From: Vreelandella rituensis
Lineage (GTDB): Bacteria; Pseudomonadota; Gammaproteobacteria; Pseudomonadales; Halomonadaceae
Reading direction: 5' to 3'
Length of the DNA stretch: 64,000 bases
Assembly: GCF_003336665.1 (NCBI RefSeq)
Contig: NZ_QPIJ01000009.1
Location: forward strand, 31,130 to 95,129
Positions 46,490-59,273 of this stretch are shown here, one piece after another; positions within the stretch are counted from its first letter, which is position 1; every line of letters starts with the position of its first letter. Both the position numbers and the translations under genes were made by a program. Below the pieces are notes generated by a model. The model was not told where the DNA came from, ran no database searches, and was given only the letters and a program-made list of their open reading frames with translations.

Positions 46490-48745
46490 TCAACTTTTCG
46501 AAGCATAAGCGTAAAGCAGCGTTTCCTGAGCACTGATGGGGGCGCTGCCGTTCGGGCACTGAAGCTCATATTGCCCGTCGGGTTGCAGCCGCCAGCTCTG
46601 GCAGTTGTCCACCAAATAGGTTTCCAGGTCCTTGCGCACCCGGGTGGCGATTTTCTTTTCCAGCAGGGGAAAGCAGGTTTCCACCCGGTGAAACATGTTG
46701 CGCGCCATCAGGTCGGCGCTCGAGCACCAGATTTCCGGCTCGCCATCGTTATGAAAATGAAAGACGCGGGTGTGCTCCAGAAAGCGCCCGATAATCGAGC
46801 GTACCCGTATGTTGTCCGAGATGCCCGGCACCCCAGGGCGTAGGCAGCACATGCCGCGAATGATCAGGTCGCACTCGACCCCCGCCTGAGACGCCCGGTA
46901 AAGCGCTCGGATCAGTTTGGGCTCGGTCAGGGAGTTGCACTTGATGATGATGTGAGCGCGCTTACCTTGCTGGGCGTGCTGTGCTTCGCGCTCGATCATT
47001 TCCACCAATCGCTCGTGCAGAGTGAAAGGTGCATGCAGCAGAGTATCGATACGCCTTGCCTTGCCCATGCCGGAGAGCTGCTGAAAGACCTTGTGAACAT
47101 CGCTACACAGCCTGGGATTGGCGGTGAGCAGACTGTAGTCGGTATACAGCTTGGCAGTCTTGGAATGATAGTTGCCGGTGCCCAGGTGGGCATAGTGGCG
47201 CAGCTTGCCTTTTTCACGTCGTACGATATGCAGCATCTTGGCATGGGTCTTGTAGGCCATGATGCCGTAAATCACGATGGCGCCGGCTTCCTGCAGCCGA
47301 GAGGCGAGTACCAGGTTGTCGGCTTCATCGAAACGGGCACGAAGCTCGATCACCACCGTGACTTCCTTGCCCAGGCTTGCGGCATCCACCAGGGCACTGA
47401 CAATCGGAGATTCGGCGCCGGTACGGTATAGCGTCTGCTTGATGGCGAGCACGTTCGGATCACGCGCCGCCTCGCGCAGCAGGTCTTCGATCGGCGTGAA
47501 CGACTGAAAGGGGTGGTGCAACAGGATATCGTGCTTGGCGATGGCCTGGAACAAGCTGCCGCTCTTGAGCGAATTGGGAATACTGGGAGTGAAGGGGCGA
47601 TAGACCAGATCCGGCCTGTCGACGTCTCCCAGCACCGCCATCATGCGGGTCAGGTTGACCGGGCCTTCAACGAGGTACAGATCGTCCGGCCCCAGTTCGA
47701 ATTGCGTCAGCAGAAAGTCGATCAAGTCGGCCGGGCAGTTTTCCGCCACTTCCAGGCGTACCCCATTGCCATAGCGACGCGCGAGCAATTCACCGCGTAG
47801 CGCCGAGGCCAGGTCGGAGACTTCTTCGGGGTCGACACTCATGTCGGCATTGCGCGTCAGTCGGAACTGATAGCAACCGCACACGCTCATGCCGGGAAAC
47901 AGCTCATCAGCGTGGGCGTGGATCATCGAAGACAAGAAGACGTATTCGGAGAAGCCTTCTTCGCAAAGAGACTTGGGCAGGGCTATCAAGCGGGGCAGTG
48001 AGCGTGGGGCGGGAAGGATCGCCATGCCCCCGGCGCGCCCGAAGGCATCCTTGCCTTCCAGCCTGACGATGAAATTCAGACTCTTGTTGACCAGGCGGGG
48101 AAACGGGTGCGAAGGATCCAGCCCGATAGGGCTGATCACCGGCATGATTTCGTTATCGAAGAACTCGCGGACCCAGGCCTTTTGCTCTTTTGTCCATTGA
48201 TCGCGTCGTCGAAAGCGTAGTCCCTGGGTTTCCAGCTGCGGTAGCAAGGTGTCGTTGAGTATCTGGTACTGGCGGATAATCTGTTGATGGGCGATTTGCG
48301 AGATTTCCGCGAGTACCGCCTTGGGTAGCCTGCCGTCCGCGCCGGTGGTGTCATCGCCTAAAGCGACTTGATGCTTGAGCCCGGCCACCCTGATTTCAAA
48401 GAACTCGTCCATGTTGGAGGAGAAAATCAACAGGAACATCAAGCGATTGAGCAGGGGATGCGACTCATCGAGGGCCTGTTCGAGCACTCGAATGTTGAAT
48501 TTCAGATGGGAAAGCTCACGATTGAAATACAGCAACGGATCGTCGAGGTCGGTTTCCGGCACGGGGTGGCGCGTCTGCACGCCGGTGGGGGTGCGATTGA
48601 GGCGCAAGGGTGCCGCCTCGCTTGCGGTGTCGCTGCTCTCGTTCTGGGAGGCATTCTCGTTCTTAAAGACACCTTCGTTTTTAAAAATTTCGTTCTTAAA
48701 AACAGTGTGCTCCCACTGGGAACCATCAATGGCTGGGTCTTGCAT
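46490..48745 (-). CDS. ppk1: Polyphosphate kinase 1
   Basis: Makes inorganic polyphosphate from ATP. 751 residues, with an N-terminal extension of about 70 residues before the family start LLYFNRELSHLKFNIRVLEQALDE. That extension contains FKNE three times (VFKNEIFKNEGVFKNEN), produced by A/T-rich DNA repeats, and is probably unstructured. The catalytic C-terminal domains show HAKMLHIVRRE (phosphohistidine region, about residue 500), YAHLGTGNYHSKTA and FHNDGEPEIWCSSADLMARN (about 660). ATG 48745 fits GGGAG 7 bases upstream. Divergent from nothing close; hemB lies upstream on the same strand. Confidence 0.95.
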   Translation of the reverse strand: MQDPAIDGSQWEHTVFKNEIFKNEGVFKNENASQNESSDTASEAAPLRLNRTPTGVQTRHPVPETDLDDPLLYFNRELSHLKFNIRVLEQALDESHPLLNRLMFLLIFSSNMDEFFEIRVAGLKHQVALGDDTTGADGRLPKAVLAEISQIAHQQIIRQYQILNDTLLPQLETQGLRFRRRDQWTKEQKAWVREFFDNEIMPVISPIGLDPSHPFPRLVNKSLNFIVRLEGKDAFGRAGGMAILPAPRSLPRLIALPKSLCEEGFSEYVFLSSMIHAHADELFPGMSVCGCYQFRLTRNADMSVDPEEVSDLASALRGELLARRYGNGVRLEVAENCPADLIDFLLTQFELGPDDLYLVEGPVNLTRMMAVLGDVDRPDLVYRPFTPSIPNSLKSGSLFQAIAKHDILLHHPFQSFTPIEDLLREAARDPNVLAIKQTLYRTGAESPIVSALVDAASLGKEVTVVIELRARFDEADNLVLASRLQEAGAIVIYGIMAYKTHAKMLHIVRREKGKLRHYAHLGTGNYHSKTAKLYTDYSLLTANPRLCSDVHKVFQQLSGMGKARRIDTLLHAPFTLHERLVEMIEREAQHAQQGKRAHIIIKCNSLTEPKLIRALYRASQAGVECDLIIRGMCCLRPGVPGISDNIRVRSIIGRFLEHTRVFHFHNDGEPEIWCSSADLMARNMFHRVETCFPLLEKKIATRVRKDLETYLVDNCQSWRLQPDGQYELQCPNGSAPISAQETLLYAYASKS

Positions 48746-48890
48746 GTATGCGCTCCCGATCACGCCCAGGCAGCTTTGGGGGCGAATATTGGTGAATATG
48801 CGTCGAGGTTAATCGACGAGGATGACAACCAGATGACAGAACTGTCATCACAGGCCCCATGCTTATCCGGTGCGACCATCTAGCCTAGGC

Positions 48891-50748
<1,858 letters not shown>

Positions 50749-50764
50749 TAGCCTGAGGCAAAAC

Positions 50765-50806
50765 GGCCCTCCAGGTTTTACGTACACATCACCTGGAGGG
50801 GCCATT
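50765..50806. terminator. Bidirectional terminator between elbB and tatC
   Basis: GGCCCTCCAGGT and ACCTGGAGGGGCC form a stem with one bulged base and a 14-base loop. A's precede it and TTTT follows, so it can serve both converging transcripts. Confidence 0.7.
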
Positions 50807-50849
50807 TTGCGATTTTACTGCACTGAAATCACGTTATCTGCCTAAGATG

Positions 50850-51632
50850 TCAGGCATTTTCATCCTGCTCCTCGGCGGCGGCTTTTTCCGCCTTACGTTT
50901 GCGTACCAGGCGGCCGAACAACAGCCCCACTTCATAAAGCAGGTACATGGGTATCGCCAGCAGGCTCTGGGAAATAATGTCCGGTGGCGTCAGCAGCATT
51001 CCGATCACGAAACACCCCAGGACGATATAGGGGCGTTTTTTCGACAGGCTTTCCACCGTGGTGGCCCCGGAGGCGATCAGCAGGAAGGTGGCAATGGGGA
51101 TCTCGAACGCCACACCGAAGGCGAAAAACAACTTGAGAACGAAGTTGAGGTACTGATTGATATCGGTCATTACCGCCACGTTTTCCGGCCCGGTCTGGGT
51201 GAAAAACTGAAACAGCAGCGGAAATACCACGTAATAGGCAAATGCCGCCCCGGTATAGAAAAGCGCGATGCTGGAGGCCAGGATCGGCACCGCCATGGCC
51301 TTTTCATTGTCGTAAAGCCCGGGTGCGACAAATGCCCAAGCCTGATGCAGCACATAGGGAATGGCGGCGAATACCGCCACCACCAGGGTCAGCTTGAACG
51401 GTGCCAGGAAGGGCGATGCCACTTCGGTGGCAATCATCTGCGAGCCTGGCGGCAACAGCGCCATCAAAGGCTGGGCGACGAAGGAATAGATGTCGTTGGC
51501 AAACGAGTACAGTCCCAGAAAGATCACCAGGATCACCACCACCGAGCGCATCAGGCGCGAGCGTAGTTCGATCAAGTGCTCAATCAAAGGGGCTTGGCCT
51601 TGCTCTTTCTGCGAGTCGCCGGACGTGCTCAT
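50850..51632 (-). CDS. tatC: Sec-independent protein translocase TatC
   Basis: Central six-helix component of the twin-arginine translocase that recognises RR signal peptides. 260 residues. The N-terminal LIEHLIELRSRLMRSV (about residues 17-32) is the signal-binding region, with FLAPFKLTLVVAVF, FETPI-like FEIPIATFLL (about 170) and DIISQSLLAIPMYLLYEVG near the end. The start overlaps the tatB stop by 4 bases. Last gene of the tatABC unit. Confidence 0.96.
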   Translation of the reverse strand: MSTSGDSQKEQGQAPLIEHLIELRSRLMRSVVVILVIFLGLYSFANDIYSFVAQPLMALLPPGSQMIATEVASPFLAPFKLTLVVAVFAAIPYVLHQAWAFVAPGLYDNEKAMAVPILASSIALFYTGAAFAYYVVFPLLFQFFTQTGPENVAVMTDINQYLNFVLKLFFAFGVAFEIPIATFLLIASGATTVESLSKKRPYIVLGCFVIGMLLTPPDIISQSLLAIPMYLLYEVGLLFGRLVRKRKAEKAAAEEQDENA

Positions 51633-52072
51633 CGGGAATCGGTATCCTTCTTGGCGGCCGAGGTATCATTGGACGATGCGCTCGGTATGTCTTCACGCAC
51701 GGTAGCCAGGGCATCGTCGAGCCGGGAGGCAGCACGCGCCACAGTGTCCTCGGGGGACGGTTCATGCTCCGGCGTCTCGCTGGGGTTCGCAGCGTCCGAA
51801 CGCGAAGGGGGCGTATCCGCCAGGCTCTCGACGTCCTGCTTGGCCTTCTTGAGGCTATCGTCGAGTTTCTGTTGCTGCTCGTTGAGCTTCTGGCGTAACT
51901 CTTCGGTTTCCAGCTGGGCGTTGATTTCACGCTGCATGCCGGACACCGTTCGCTTGACCTTGCCAATCCACAGGCCCACCGTACGGGCGGCGCGGGGAAG
52001 TCTCTCGGGACCCAGCACCAACAAGCCCACTACACCGATGAGCAATAGCTCAAGAAAGCCGATATCCAGCAT
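51629..52072 (-). CDS. tatB: Sec-independent protein translocase TatB
   Basis: A 147-residue single-anchor TatB: N-terminal helix MLDIGFLELLLIGVVGLLVLGPERLP with the conserved Glu 8 and Pro hinge, an amphipathic helix (RAARTVGLWIGKVKRTVSGMQREIN), then a long acidic, Ser/Pro/Asp-rich tail, usual in halophiles. It sits 3 bases after tatA and overlaps tatC. The long tail distinguishes it from TatA. Confidence 0.94.
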   Translation of the reverse strand: MLDIGFLELLLIGVVGLLVLGPERLPRAARTVGLWIGKVKRTVSGMQREINAQLETEELRQKLNEQQQKLDDSLKKAKQDVESLADTPPSRSDAANPSETPEHEPSPEDTVARAASRLDDALATVREDIPSASSNDTSAAKKDTDSR

Positions 52073-52075
52073 AGA

Positions 52076-52351
52076 TTACTTACGCTCGTCGGAACGTTCG
52101 GGCTGCTTTTCTTCGGCTTTCACATCGTAAGTGTTGCCGTTGTCTTCATGGGCGACCTTGGCGCGGGGCTCGTCGGTCTTCTTGGCCTTGGCGTCGGCAT
52201 CTTCCGTTTCGTCTTCATGCATGGCTTTCTTGAAGCCTTTCATGGCCCCGCCGAGGTCGGTCCCTACGTTGCGCAGTTTCTTGGTGCCGAAAATCAGGAT
52301 AATGATGCCCAGAACAATCAGCAGCTGCCAAATACTGATACCACCTAACAT
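52076..52351 (-). CDS. tatA: Sec-independent protein translocase TatA
   Basis: A 91-residue pore-forming Tat[45 protein letters not shown] can be read as anchor helix, FGTKKL hinge and amphipathic helix, followed by an acidic/charged tail. ATG 52351 is chosen because AGAGG lies 8 bases upstream; an in-frame TTG two codons earlier is less likely. First gene of tatABC, 39 bases downstream of hisE. Confidence 0.95.
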   Translation of the reverse strand: MLGGISIWQLLIVLGIIILIFGTKKLRNVGTDLGGAMKGFKKAMHEDETEDADAKAKKTDEPRAKVAHEDNGNTYDVKAEEKQPERSDERK

Positions 52352-52390
52352 ATGCAATTCCTCTTTACGGTGCTGCGGTTGATAGCGGTG

Positions 52391-52789
52391 TTATTGGGAT
52401 CTGGCGGATTTTTCCACGTGACCCGAGATTCCGAAGCGACGAGCCAGCTCGTCGAGTACCGGCTGATGATCCATGTTCAGGTGCGAAAGCATGACCAGGC
52501 TATGAAACCACAGGTCAGCGGTTTCGGCGACAAGGGCGTGACGCTGTGTCTCAGTGCCGTGTTCGGCATCCTTGGCGGCCAGCAGTGTTTCGGTCGCTTC
52601 TTCGCCGACTTTTTCGAGTATCTTGTTCAAACCCTTGTGATGCAAGGCGGCGACATAAGAATCTTCCGGTGCTGCGTGTCGCCTTTGGCGTAATACCTCG
52701 GCCAATGCATCGAGAATGCTCTGTTCGGCTGAGGTCGGTTGTGAAGAAGATGGTTGTGAAGAAGACGATTGTGATGAAGTGTCTTGCAT
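52391..52789 (-). CDS. hisE: Phosphoribosyl-ATP diphosphatase
   Basis: Second step of histidine synthesis, splitting phosphoribosyl-ATP to phosphoribosyl-AMP. The 132-residue protein is an all-alpha NTP-PPase; the metal-binding [12 protein letters not shown] (about residues 65-76) and [13 protein letters not shown] (about 90-102) are present. The first about 20 residues are a low-complexity Ser/Gln stretch ([16 protein letters not shown]) made by three 15-bp DNA repeats and not part of the usual fold. In Pseudomonas hisI precedes hisE here; no hisI is present between ubiB and hisE. Confidence 0.93.
   Translation of the reverse strand: MQDTSSQSSSSQPSSSQPTSAEQSILDALAEVLRQRRHAAPEDSYVAALHHKGLNKILEKVGEEATETLLAAKDAEHGTETQRHALVAETADLWFHSLVMLSHLNMDHQPVLDELARRFGISGHVEKSARSQ
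52737..52781. repeat. 15-bp repeat, three copies, in the hisE N-terminus
   Basis: Units at 52737, 52752 and 52767, the first two nearly identical (GGTTGTGAAGAAGAT/C) and the third diverged. They encode the Ser/Gln-rich start of HisE. Confidence 0.92.
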
Positions 52790-52799
52790 GCTGAGCGTC

Positions 52800-52850
52800 C
52801 GGTCAAAGAAAAAGGGTCAAAAGAAAAAAGGTGCAAAGAGAAAAGAGGTC
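52800..52850. repeat. A-rich imperfect repeats between ubiB and hisE
   Basis: Three imperfect copies of GGTCAAAGAAAAAG-like sequence (starting near 52801, 52814 and 52830) fill the gap from the ubiB stop to the hisE start. Confidence 0.8.
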
Positions 52851-54471
52851 AATGCCATACTACCAGCGCCAGGCCGATGGCAGCCGCCGCCAGTACCGGC
52901 CAATCCTGGATCGAGACCCAGGAACTCAGCGGTTGCCAGGCCAAAGCCAGTGCCATCAGGATCAACCCCAGGCGTAAACGGTGCTGGCGCTTGTCCTTGC
53001 GCTGTAGCTGGTGACGGATGCCTTCGATGGCTCCGGCCTGTTGCAGACGTTGGCGATGTTCGTGCTCCATGCGGCTGAGTGCCTGGTGGGCAAGTGCCGG
53101 AAGTTCCGGGAGTTGATGAGAGAGTTCCGGTGCCTGGCGCTTGAGGGATTTCCATAGCCCCCCGATACCGGCACGCTCTTTCATCCATTGTTCTAGATAA
53201 GGCTTGGCAGTGCTCCATAGGTCCAGGTCGGGGTAGAGTTGACGTCCCAGCCCTTCGATATTGAGTAGCGTCTTTTGCAGCAATACCAGCTGCGGCTGGA
53301 CTTCCATATTGAAGCGCCGTGCGGTCTGAAACAGCCCCAACAGCACCTGGGCGAAGGAGATGTCCTTGAGCGGCTTTTCCAGAATCGGCTCGCATACGGT
53401 GCGTATCGCGGCGGCGAACTCATTGGCGCGGGTGTTTTCACCCACCCAGCCGGATTCGATGTGCAGGGCGGCGACTTCGTAGTAATCCTGATGAAAGAAG
53501 GCCAGAAGGTTACGTGCCAGGTAGTCTTGGTCTTCGCGGGTCAGGCTGCCCACGATGCCGCAGTCGATGGCGATGTACTGGGGATCTTCCGGGTTGTCGC
53601 AATTGACGAAGATATTGCCCGGATGCATATCGGCATGAAAGAAGTTGTCGCGAAATACCTGGGTGAAGAAAAGTTCGACCCCACGCTCGGCAAGTTTCTT
53701 CAAGTTGGTGCCTTTGGTGATCAGCATGGCGGTGTCCGCCACCGGTACGCCGCGAATACGCTCCTGCACCATCATGCCCCGGCGGGTGAACTGCCAATGA
53801 ATGCTGGGCACGAACAGTAGCGGAGAATCCTTGAAATTACGCTTGAGCTGGGAGGTATTGGCCGCTTCTTTGTACAGGTCGAGTTCATCGAACAGCGTGG
53901 CTTCGTAATCGCGGATGACTTCGACCGGACGCAGCCGCCGGGCCTCCGGCACCATGGTCAGTATCCGGGCGACCTGGTACATCAGCGCCATGTCCTGGCG
54001 CATGACGCGAGTGAGACCCGGGCGAATGATCTTGACCACCACGTCTTCTCCGCTGTGCAGCCGGGCGGCATGAACCTGGGCGATCGAGGCCGATGCCAGA
54101 GGGGTAGTGTCGAATTCGGCAAATGCCAGGGCGATCGAGGTTTCCAGCTCTTTTTCGATGCGCGCCACGGCCAAGTGGCCGGGAAACGGGGGTACCTGAT
54201 CTTGCAGGCGCTTGAGTTCGTCGGCGATGTCTTCCGGCAAAAGATCGCGCCGAGTGGAAAGCATCTGCCCGAACTTGATGAAGATCGGCCCGAGCAGTTC
54301 CATTGCCAGACGCAAGCGCTCCCCTCGAGAACGTGAACCCACTGGAATCAAGCGTAGCGGGGAAAACCACAGCAAGGTACGCAGCCACCAGGGAAGACGT
54401 TCCATGGGAATCAGGGTATCCAGCCGATGACGGCTGATGACCCAGGAAATGCGCAGCAGGCGCAGAATCAT
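52849..54471 (-). CDS. ubiB: UbiB, ADCK-type kinase-like protein of ubiquinone synthesis
   Basis: A 540-residue atypical kinase needed for ubiquinone synthesis, probably as an ATPase handling membrane-bound precursors. The KxGQ motif is in [16 protein letters not shown] (about residues 66-81), the Ala-rich loop in ASIAQVHAA, and the catalytic [10 protein letters not shown] (HxDxHPGN type, about 283-292) and AIDCGIVG follow. Two C-terminal hydrophobic helices (about 495-540) anchor it. It overlaps ubiJ by 4 bases: ubiE-ubiJ-ubiB order is standard. Confidence 0.96.
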   Translation of the reverse strand: MILRLLRISWVISRHRLDTLIPMERLPWWLRTLLWFSPLRLIPVGSRSRGERLRLAMELLGPIFIKFGQMLSTRRDLLPEDIADELKRLQDQVPPFPGHLAVARIEKELETSIALAFAEFDTTPLASASIAQVHAARLHSGEDVVVKIIRPGLTRVMRQDMALMYQVARILTMVPEARRLRPVEVIRDYEATLFDELDLYKEAANTSQLKRNFKDSPLLFVPSIHWQFTRRGMMVQERIRGVPVADTAMLITKGTNLKKLAERGVELFFTQVFRDNFFHADMHPGNIFVNCDNPEDPQYIAIDCGIVGSLTREDQDYLARNLLAFFHQDYYEVAALHIESGWVGENTRANEFAAAIRTVCEPILEKPLKDISFAQVLLGLFQTARRFNMEVQPQLVLLQKTLLNIEGLGRQLYPDLDLWSTAKPYLEQWMKERAGIGGLWKSLKRQAPELSHQLPELPALAHQALSRMEHEHRQRLQQAGAIEGIRHQLQRKDKRQHRLRLGLILMALALAWQPLSSWVSIQDWPVLAAAAIGLALVVWH

Positions 54472-55106
54472 GAGCGCGGTTCCTGGGTGAGCTTTTTATG
54501 CAAGCGTGCCAGCCGAGCCTCCAGGCGGTCGGTGGCGATATCGATTTCAGTCAGATGGTCGCGGATGATATCGTGCTGATGGCGGCCCGGCAGCAGGCGA
54601 GCTTCTTCGAAAACGTAGTCGGCGACGTCCTGGAGCAGCTCATCCTTGGCGCGCAGCCCCCAGCGCGCCATGCGGCGTAAACCTTCCGCCAGCGAATGTG
54701 CGGGCATATCACCCAGCCAGTGAGCCAGTTCGTTTTCCCAGTCGAGATCCAGGTCCAGAAACAGTTCGCGGGCCGCTTCCAAAAGATGGATATGGCCGCG
54801 CACCGAAAGTTTGCCTTCGAACATCAATCGCTCGACGGATTTTCCGCTGATCCATTCGGAAAGCGTGTCCGGGGAGAGCTCGACCACGGCATTGACGTCT
54901 TTTTCGTCGACCTCGTCGCCACGCAGAAGGTCGATGCCGTGATGGTGAAAATGAACCAGTAGATGCAGACGAGGCTGTTCCAGGCGTATCAACAGGCGGT
55001 TGCCGGCCAGCGCATCCAGCCGCGAAGGCGCAGCGGGGTCTCGTGCCAGCAATGCGTTCAGGGTGCGCTCAAGGCCCGCCAGCAACAGGGAGGGGGTTAC
55101 CAGCAT
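54468..55106 (-). CDS. ubiJ: UbiJ, SCP2-domain ubiquinone accessory protein
   Basis: A 212-residue protein with an N-terminal SCP2 sterol-binding-like lipid-binding domain (about residues 15-115; [23 protein letters not shown] and [19 protein letters not shown]) and a C-terminal helical/coiled tail. It organises the Ubi enzyme complex and binds the hydrophobic intermediates. ATG 55106 is chosen from context, 7 bases after the ubiE stop; a longer frame would overlap ubiE. Assignment rests on position and SCP2 pattern. Confidence 0.93.
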   Translation of the reverse strand: MLVTPSLLLAGLERTLNALLARDPAAPSRLDALAGNRLLIRLEQPRLHLLVHFHHHGIDLLRGDEVDEKDVNAVVELSPDTLSEWISGKSVERLMFEGKLSVRGHIHLLEAARELFLDLDLDWENELAHWLGDMPAHSLAEGLRRMARWGLRAKDELLQDVADYVFEEARLLPGRHQHDIIRDHLTEIDIATDRLEARLARLHKKLTQEPRS

Positions 55107-55113
55107 GCCAACC

Positions 55114-55869
55114 TCATAGCTTGATGCCGCGATGCAGGGCGACGATACCGCCGGTGAGGTTGGTGTATTCCACGCGCTCCAACCCCGCACTTTCCATCAT
55201 GGCCTTGAGCATCTCCTGATCCGGATGCACTCGAATGGACTCAGCCAGATAACGGTAGCTATCACCGTCACCCGCGACCAGCTCCCCTACCTTCGGTAAC
55301 AGGCGGAATGAATACTCATCGTAGGCCTTGCTGAGCAAGGCGTTGTCGGGCTTGGAAAATTCCAGCACCAGCAAACGCCCGCCGGGCTTGAGTACCCGGG
55401 TCATGGAACGTAGGGCCGCGTCCTTGTCGGTAACGTTGCGCAGGCCGAAGGCAATGGTAATGCAATCGAAGCTGTTGTCGGGGAATGGCAGACATTCGGC
55501 ATTGGCCTGGACATATTCCACATTGCCGCCCACGCCGTTATCCATCAGCTTGTCGCGGCCCACCTTGAGCATGGAGGCATTGATGTCGGCCAAGACCACC
55601 TGGCCGCGCGGCCCGACCAGACGCGAGAACTTCAAAGTGAGGTCACCCGTGCCGCCGGCGATATCCAGCACCCGGTGCCCGGGACGTACGCCCGCCCGTT
55701 CGATGGTCAGGCGTTTCCACAGGCGATGGATGCCCAGGGACATGAGGTCGTTCATGAGGTCATAACGAGCGGCGACCGAATGAAATACATCGGCGACACG
55801 TGACGCTTTCTCGTCGACCGGGACTTCCTGATAACCGAAGTGAGTGGTGCGTTTTTGCGTGGGGCTCAT
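55114..55869 (-). CDS. ubiE: Ubiquinone/menaquinone C-methyltransferase
   Basis: Adds the C-methyl group to the benzoquinol ring in ubiquinone synthesis. 251 residues. The SAM motif is [16 protein letters not shown] (about residues 65-80); [19 protein letters not shown] at the N-terminus and [32 protein letters not shown] are highly conserved in UbiE. ATG 55869 gives the family start [12 protein letters not shown]; a longer in-frame reading is rejected. First of ubiE-ubiJ-ubiB. Confidence 0.96.
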   Translation of the reverse strand: MSPTQKRTTHFGYQEVPVDEKASRVADVFHSVAARYDLMNDLMSLGIHRLWKRLTIERAGVRPGHRVLDIAGGTGDLTLKFSRLVGPRGQVVLADINASMLKVGRDKLMDNGVGGNVEYVQANAECLPFPDNSFDCITIAFGLRNVTDKDAALRSMTRVLKPGGRLLVLEFSKPDNALLSKAYDEYSFRLLPKVGELVAGDGDSYRYLAESIRVHPDQEMLKAMMESAGLERVEYTNLTGGIVALHRGIKL

Positions 55870-56000
55870 ATCACTAAGGCTCCCGAATTCGAGGCGGTGG
55901 CAGTTGGGCGTCGTGGCCATGGGGACGATACAGGCGACATTGTAGCCTTACTCCACCCGGCTTGTCTTTGCTTGCCGGGCGGCTCGACCCACGGAGGAGT

Positions 56001-56384
56001 TCACAGCTGGCGGATTTCGATACCCAGGGGCTCACGCGAGGCGCCGGCAGCTTCGAGACGGGCCAGGTAATCCGCCCAATAGCTATCGAAGCGGGTCGCC
56101 AGTTCGTACAGATAAGTGAAGCTGTAAAGGCCGGTGTCGTGGCCATCATCGAAGTGCAGCTTGAGCGCATAGCGCCCGGTGGGCGTGATGTTCGCCAGGC
56201 CCACGTCTTTCTTGCCCACCTGTAGTACGGCGGTTTCCCCACCGTGACCGCGTACCTCGGCGGAGGGTGAATAGACCCGCAGGTATTCCACCGGTAGCCG
56301 GTAATGGCTGCCATCGGGGTAGCTCAGTTCAAGTTCACGCGATTTCTTGTGGTAGTGAACCTGTTTGGGTTCAGGGACGTTCAT
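56001..56384 (-). CDS. DUF971 family protein (GBBH-like N-terminal domain)
   Basis: A 127-residue protein consisting of the small domain found at the N-terminus of gamma-butyrobetaine hydroxylases: YHKKSRELELSYPDGSHYRLPVEYLRVYSPSAE (in parts, about residues 11-45) and GRYALKLHFDDGHDTGLYSFTYLYEL (about 70-95) are diagnostic. Stand-alone DUF971 proteins lie next to hslUV in many proteobacteria, and some relatives act in Fe-S cluster handling; the role here is unknown. It has its own unit: hslU ends at a terminator just before it. Confidence 0.9.
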   Translation of the reverse strand: MNVPEPKQVHYHKKSRELELSYPDGSHYRLPVEYLRVYSPSAEVRGHGGETAVLQVGKKDVGLANITPTGRYALKLHFDDGHDTGLYSFTYLYELATRFDSYWADYLARLEAAGASREPLGIEIRQL

Positions 56385-56418
56385 GCCGACCTCCTCGGTT
56401 ACCGGGGTAACCTCTATC

Positions 56419-56457
56419 TAAAAAACGGCTACCTGGCGAGCAAGCCCCCAGGTAGCC
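56419..56457 (-). terminator. Terminator after hslU
   Basis: GGCTACCTGG and CCAGGTAGCC give a perfect 10-bp stem; on the minus strand it is followed by GTTTTTTAG. Confidence 0.9.
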
Positions 56458-56463
56458 AGCTTT

Positions 56464-57786
<1,323 letters not shown>

Positions 57787-57796
57787 GGTCTCGGCC

Positions 57797-58354
57797 TTAG
57801 CGTTCGGTGGACGTTGCAGAAGCTTGCTCTTCATAGGAGAGCTCTTCGAGTGTCACGTGGTGGTTGGTGAACACACAGATGTCACCGGCGATGGCCAACG
57901 ACTTTTCGGTGATTTCACGCGCCGAGAGGTCGGTATTTTCGAGCAGCGCCCGCGCCGAGGCCTGGGCGAAATTACCCCCGGAACCGATGGCGATGATGCC
58001 ACGCTCGGGCTCGACCACGTCACCGTTGCCGGTAATGATCAGGGAGGCGCTGTGGTCGGCGACCGCCAGCAGGGCTTCCAGGCGACGCAGGGCGCGATCG
58101 GTACGCCAGTCCTTGGCTAACTCCACGGCAGCCTTGGTAAGGTGCCCCTGGTATTTTTCCAATTGCGCTTCAAAACGCTCGAACAAGGTGAACGCATCAG
58201 CGGTGCCACCGGCAAACCCTGCCAGCACCTTGCCGCGATACAAACGGCGTACCTTGCTGGCATTGCCTTTCATCACGGTATTGCCCAGTGAGACCTGGCC
58301 GTCACCCGCCAGGGCGACATGATTACCGCGACGCACGGATACGATGGTGGTCAT
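57797..58354 (-). CDS. hslV: HslV peptidase subunit
   Basis: N-terminal-threonine peptidase of HslVU. 185 residues. After Met removal the catalytic Thr is first: [31 protein letters not shown] (in parts, about residues 17-38) and the central [13 protein letters not shown] (about 125) are characteristic. A candidate heat-shock promoter lies about 85-108 bases upstream. Translated with hslU. Confidence 0.97.
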   Translation of the reverse strand: MTTIVSVRRGNHVALAGDGQVSLGNTVMKGNASKVRRLYRGKVLAGFAGGTADAFTLFERFEAQLEKYQGHLTKAAVELAKDWRTDRALRRLEALLAVADHSASLIITGNGDVVEPERGIIAIGSGGNFAQASARALLENTDLSAREITEKSLAIAGDICVFTNHHVTLEELSYEEQASATSTER

Positions 58355-58437
58355 GGAGAAAACTCCTTGGGGGAGGCGTGCTCCCGATGACTTGCAGTAT
58401 CGCCGACGGCGATAGGTGTTTTGCTATGCACAACACA

Positions 58438-58462
58438 ATGTGGGCGCATCCTGAAAAATCAA
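58438..58462 (-). promoter_or_regulatory. Candidate sigma-32 promoter of hslVU
   Basis: On the minus strand TTGATT (58462-58457) and CCCACAT (58444-58438) are separated by 12 bases, close to the heat-shock consensus CTTGAA-N(13-14)-CCCCAT. Not exact, so tentative. Confidence 0.4.
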
Positions 58463-58547
58463 CCGCCTCGCGCTTATGACAAACACCGATGGCCGGTACT
58501 CATGGCAGGTGTGTTCAGGATGCTGTGCAAGAGACCCTGTGAAAAAA

Positions 58548-59270
58548 TTAGTTCTGCAGTTGAATCAGCAGTGGCTCGATCCCTTGGGTATTCATCAAAT
58601 CCTGAGCGCGGTTAAGTTCGCGGGTATCGTCGTAAGGCCCGACCTGAACGCGATGCCAGGTATCGCCACCCGCCTGCACTTCACTGATCTGGGCCAGCAA
58701 ACTCAGATTGCGTAGCCGTTGACGCAGTTGCTCGGCATCGCTGATCTCCCGAAACGAGGCGGCCTGGAGCATGTAGCGATGCGCTTCGGCGGCTGCGGCA
58801 GGTTTGCTGGGTGCCTGTTCGTCGGGGCGCGTATTGGCCGCGATCACTTGGGCGATGGGGTCACTTTGCGGCGCCTCGGAAGCCGCCTCTTCTTCCATGG
58901 CCTTTGCTGGAATGGGCGGGCGCGAGGCGGTGGAGGGCAGTGTGGCACCCGGGGCGATTACCTCGGTCTCCGGCAACAAGGTATAGAACTCGAAAGTCGG
59001 CATGGCCGGTTCGGCGGCCTCGGCTTCTTGTGCGGCTTCACGCTCTTGCGAAGTGGAAGGCTTGGGCAACACCGTGGCTTGGGGGGGTGAGGTTGCTTGC
59101 TCCTGCCAGGGCGCGGTGCCGTGCTGGTGCTGGGCAAGGAAAAAGCCTGCCGCCATTCCTGCCAGGCCCCACACCCAGCCGGGCACGCGCCAGCGGCTGT
59201 GTTTGGCGCGCGGGGCTTTGCGTTGGCTTGTCGCACCGCGGCGCGCGGGCGTCTTGCGCGGGCTGGCCAT
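58548..59270 (-). CDS. SPOR-domain protein, FtsN-like
   Basis: A 240-residue membrane protein: basic Ala/Pro-rich cytoplasmic start (about residues 1-28), one helix (VPGWVWGLAGMAAGFFLAQHQ, about 28-48), a long Pro/Ala/Glu-rich periplasmic linker, and a C-terminal SPOR domain (about 165-240; YMLQAASFREISDAEQLRQRL and VQVGPYDDTRELNRAQDLM) that binds septal peptidoglycan. It occupies the FtsN place next to argS. FtsN-specific N-terminal activation residues are not obvious, so FtsN itself is not asserted. Confidence 0.85.
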   Translation of the reverse strand: MASPRKTPARRGATSQRKAPRAKHSRWRVPGWVWGLAGMAAGFFLAQHQHGTAPWQEQATSPPQATVLPKPSTSQEREAAQEAEAAEPAMPTFEFYTLLPETEVIAPGATLPSTASRPPIPAKAMEEEAASEAPQSDPIAQVIAANTRPDEQAPSKPAAAAEAHRYMLQAASFREISDAEQLRQRLRNLSLLAQISEVQAGGDTWHRVQVGPYDDTRELNRAQDLMNTQGIEPLLIQLQN

Positions 59271-59273
59271 GGG

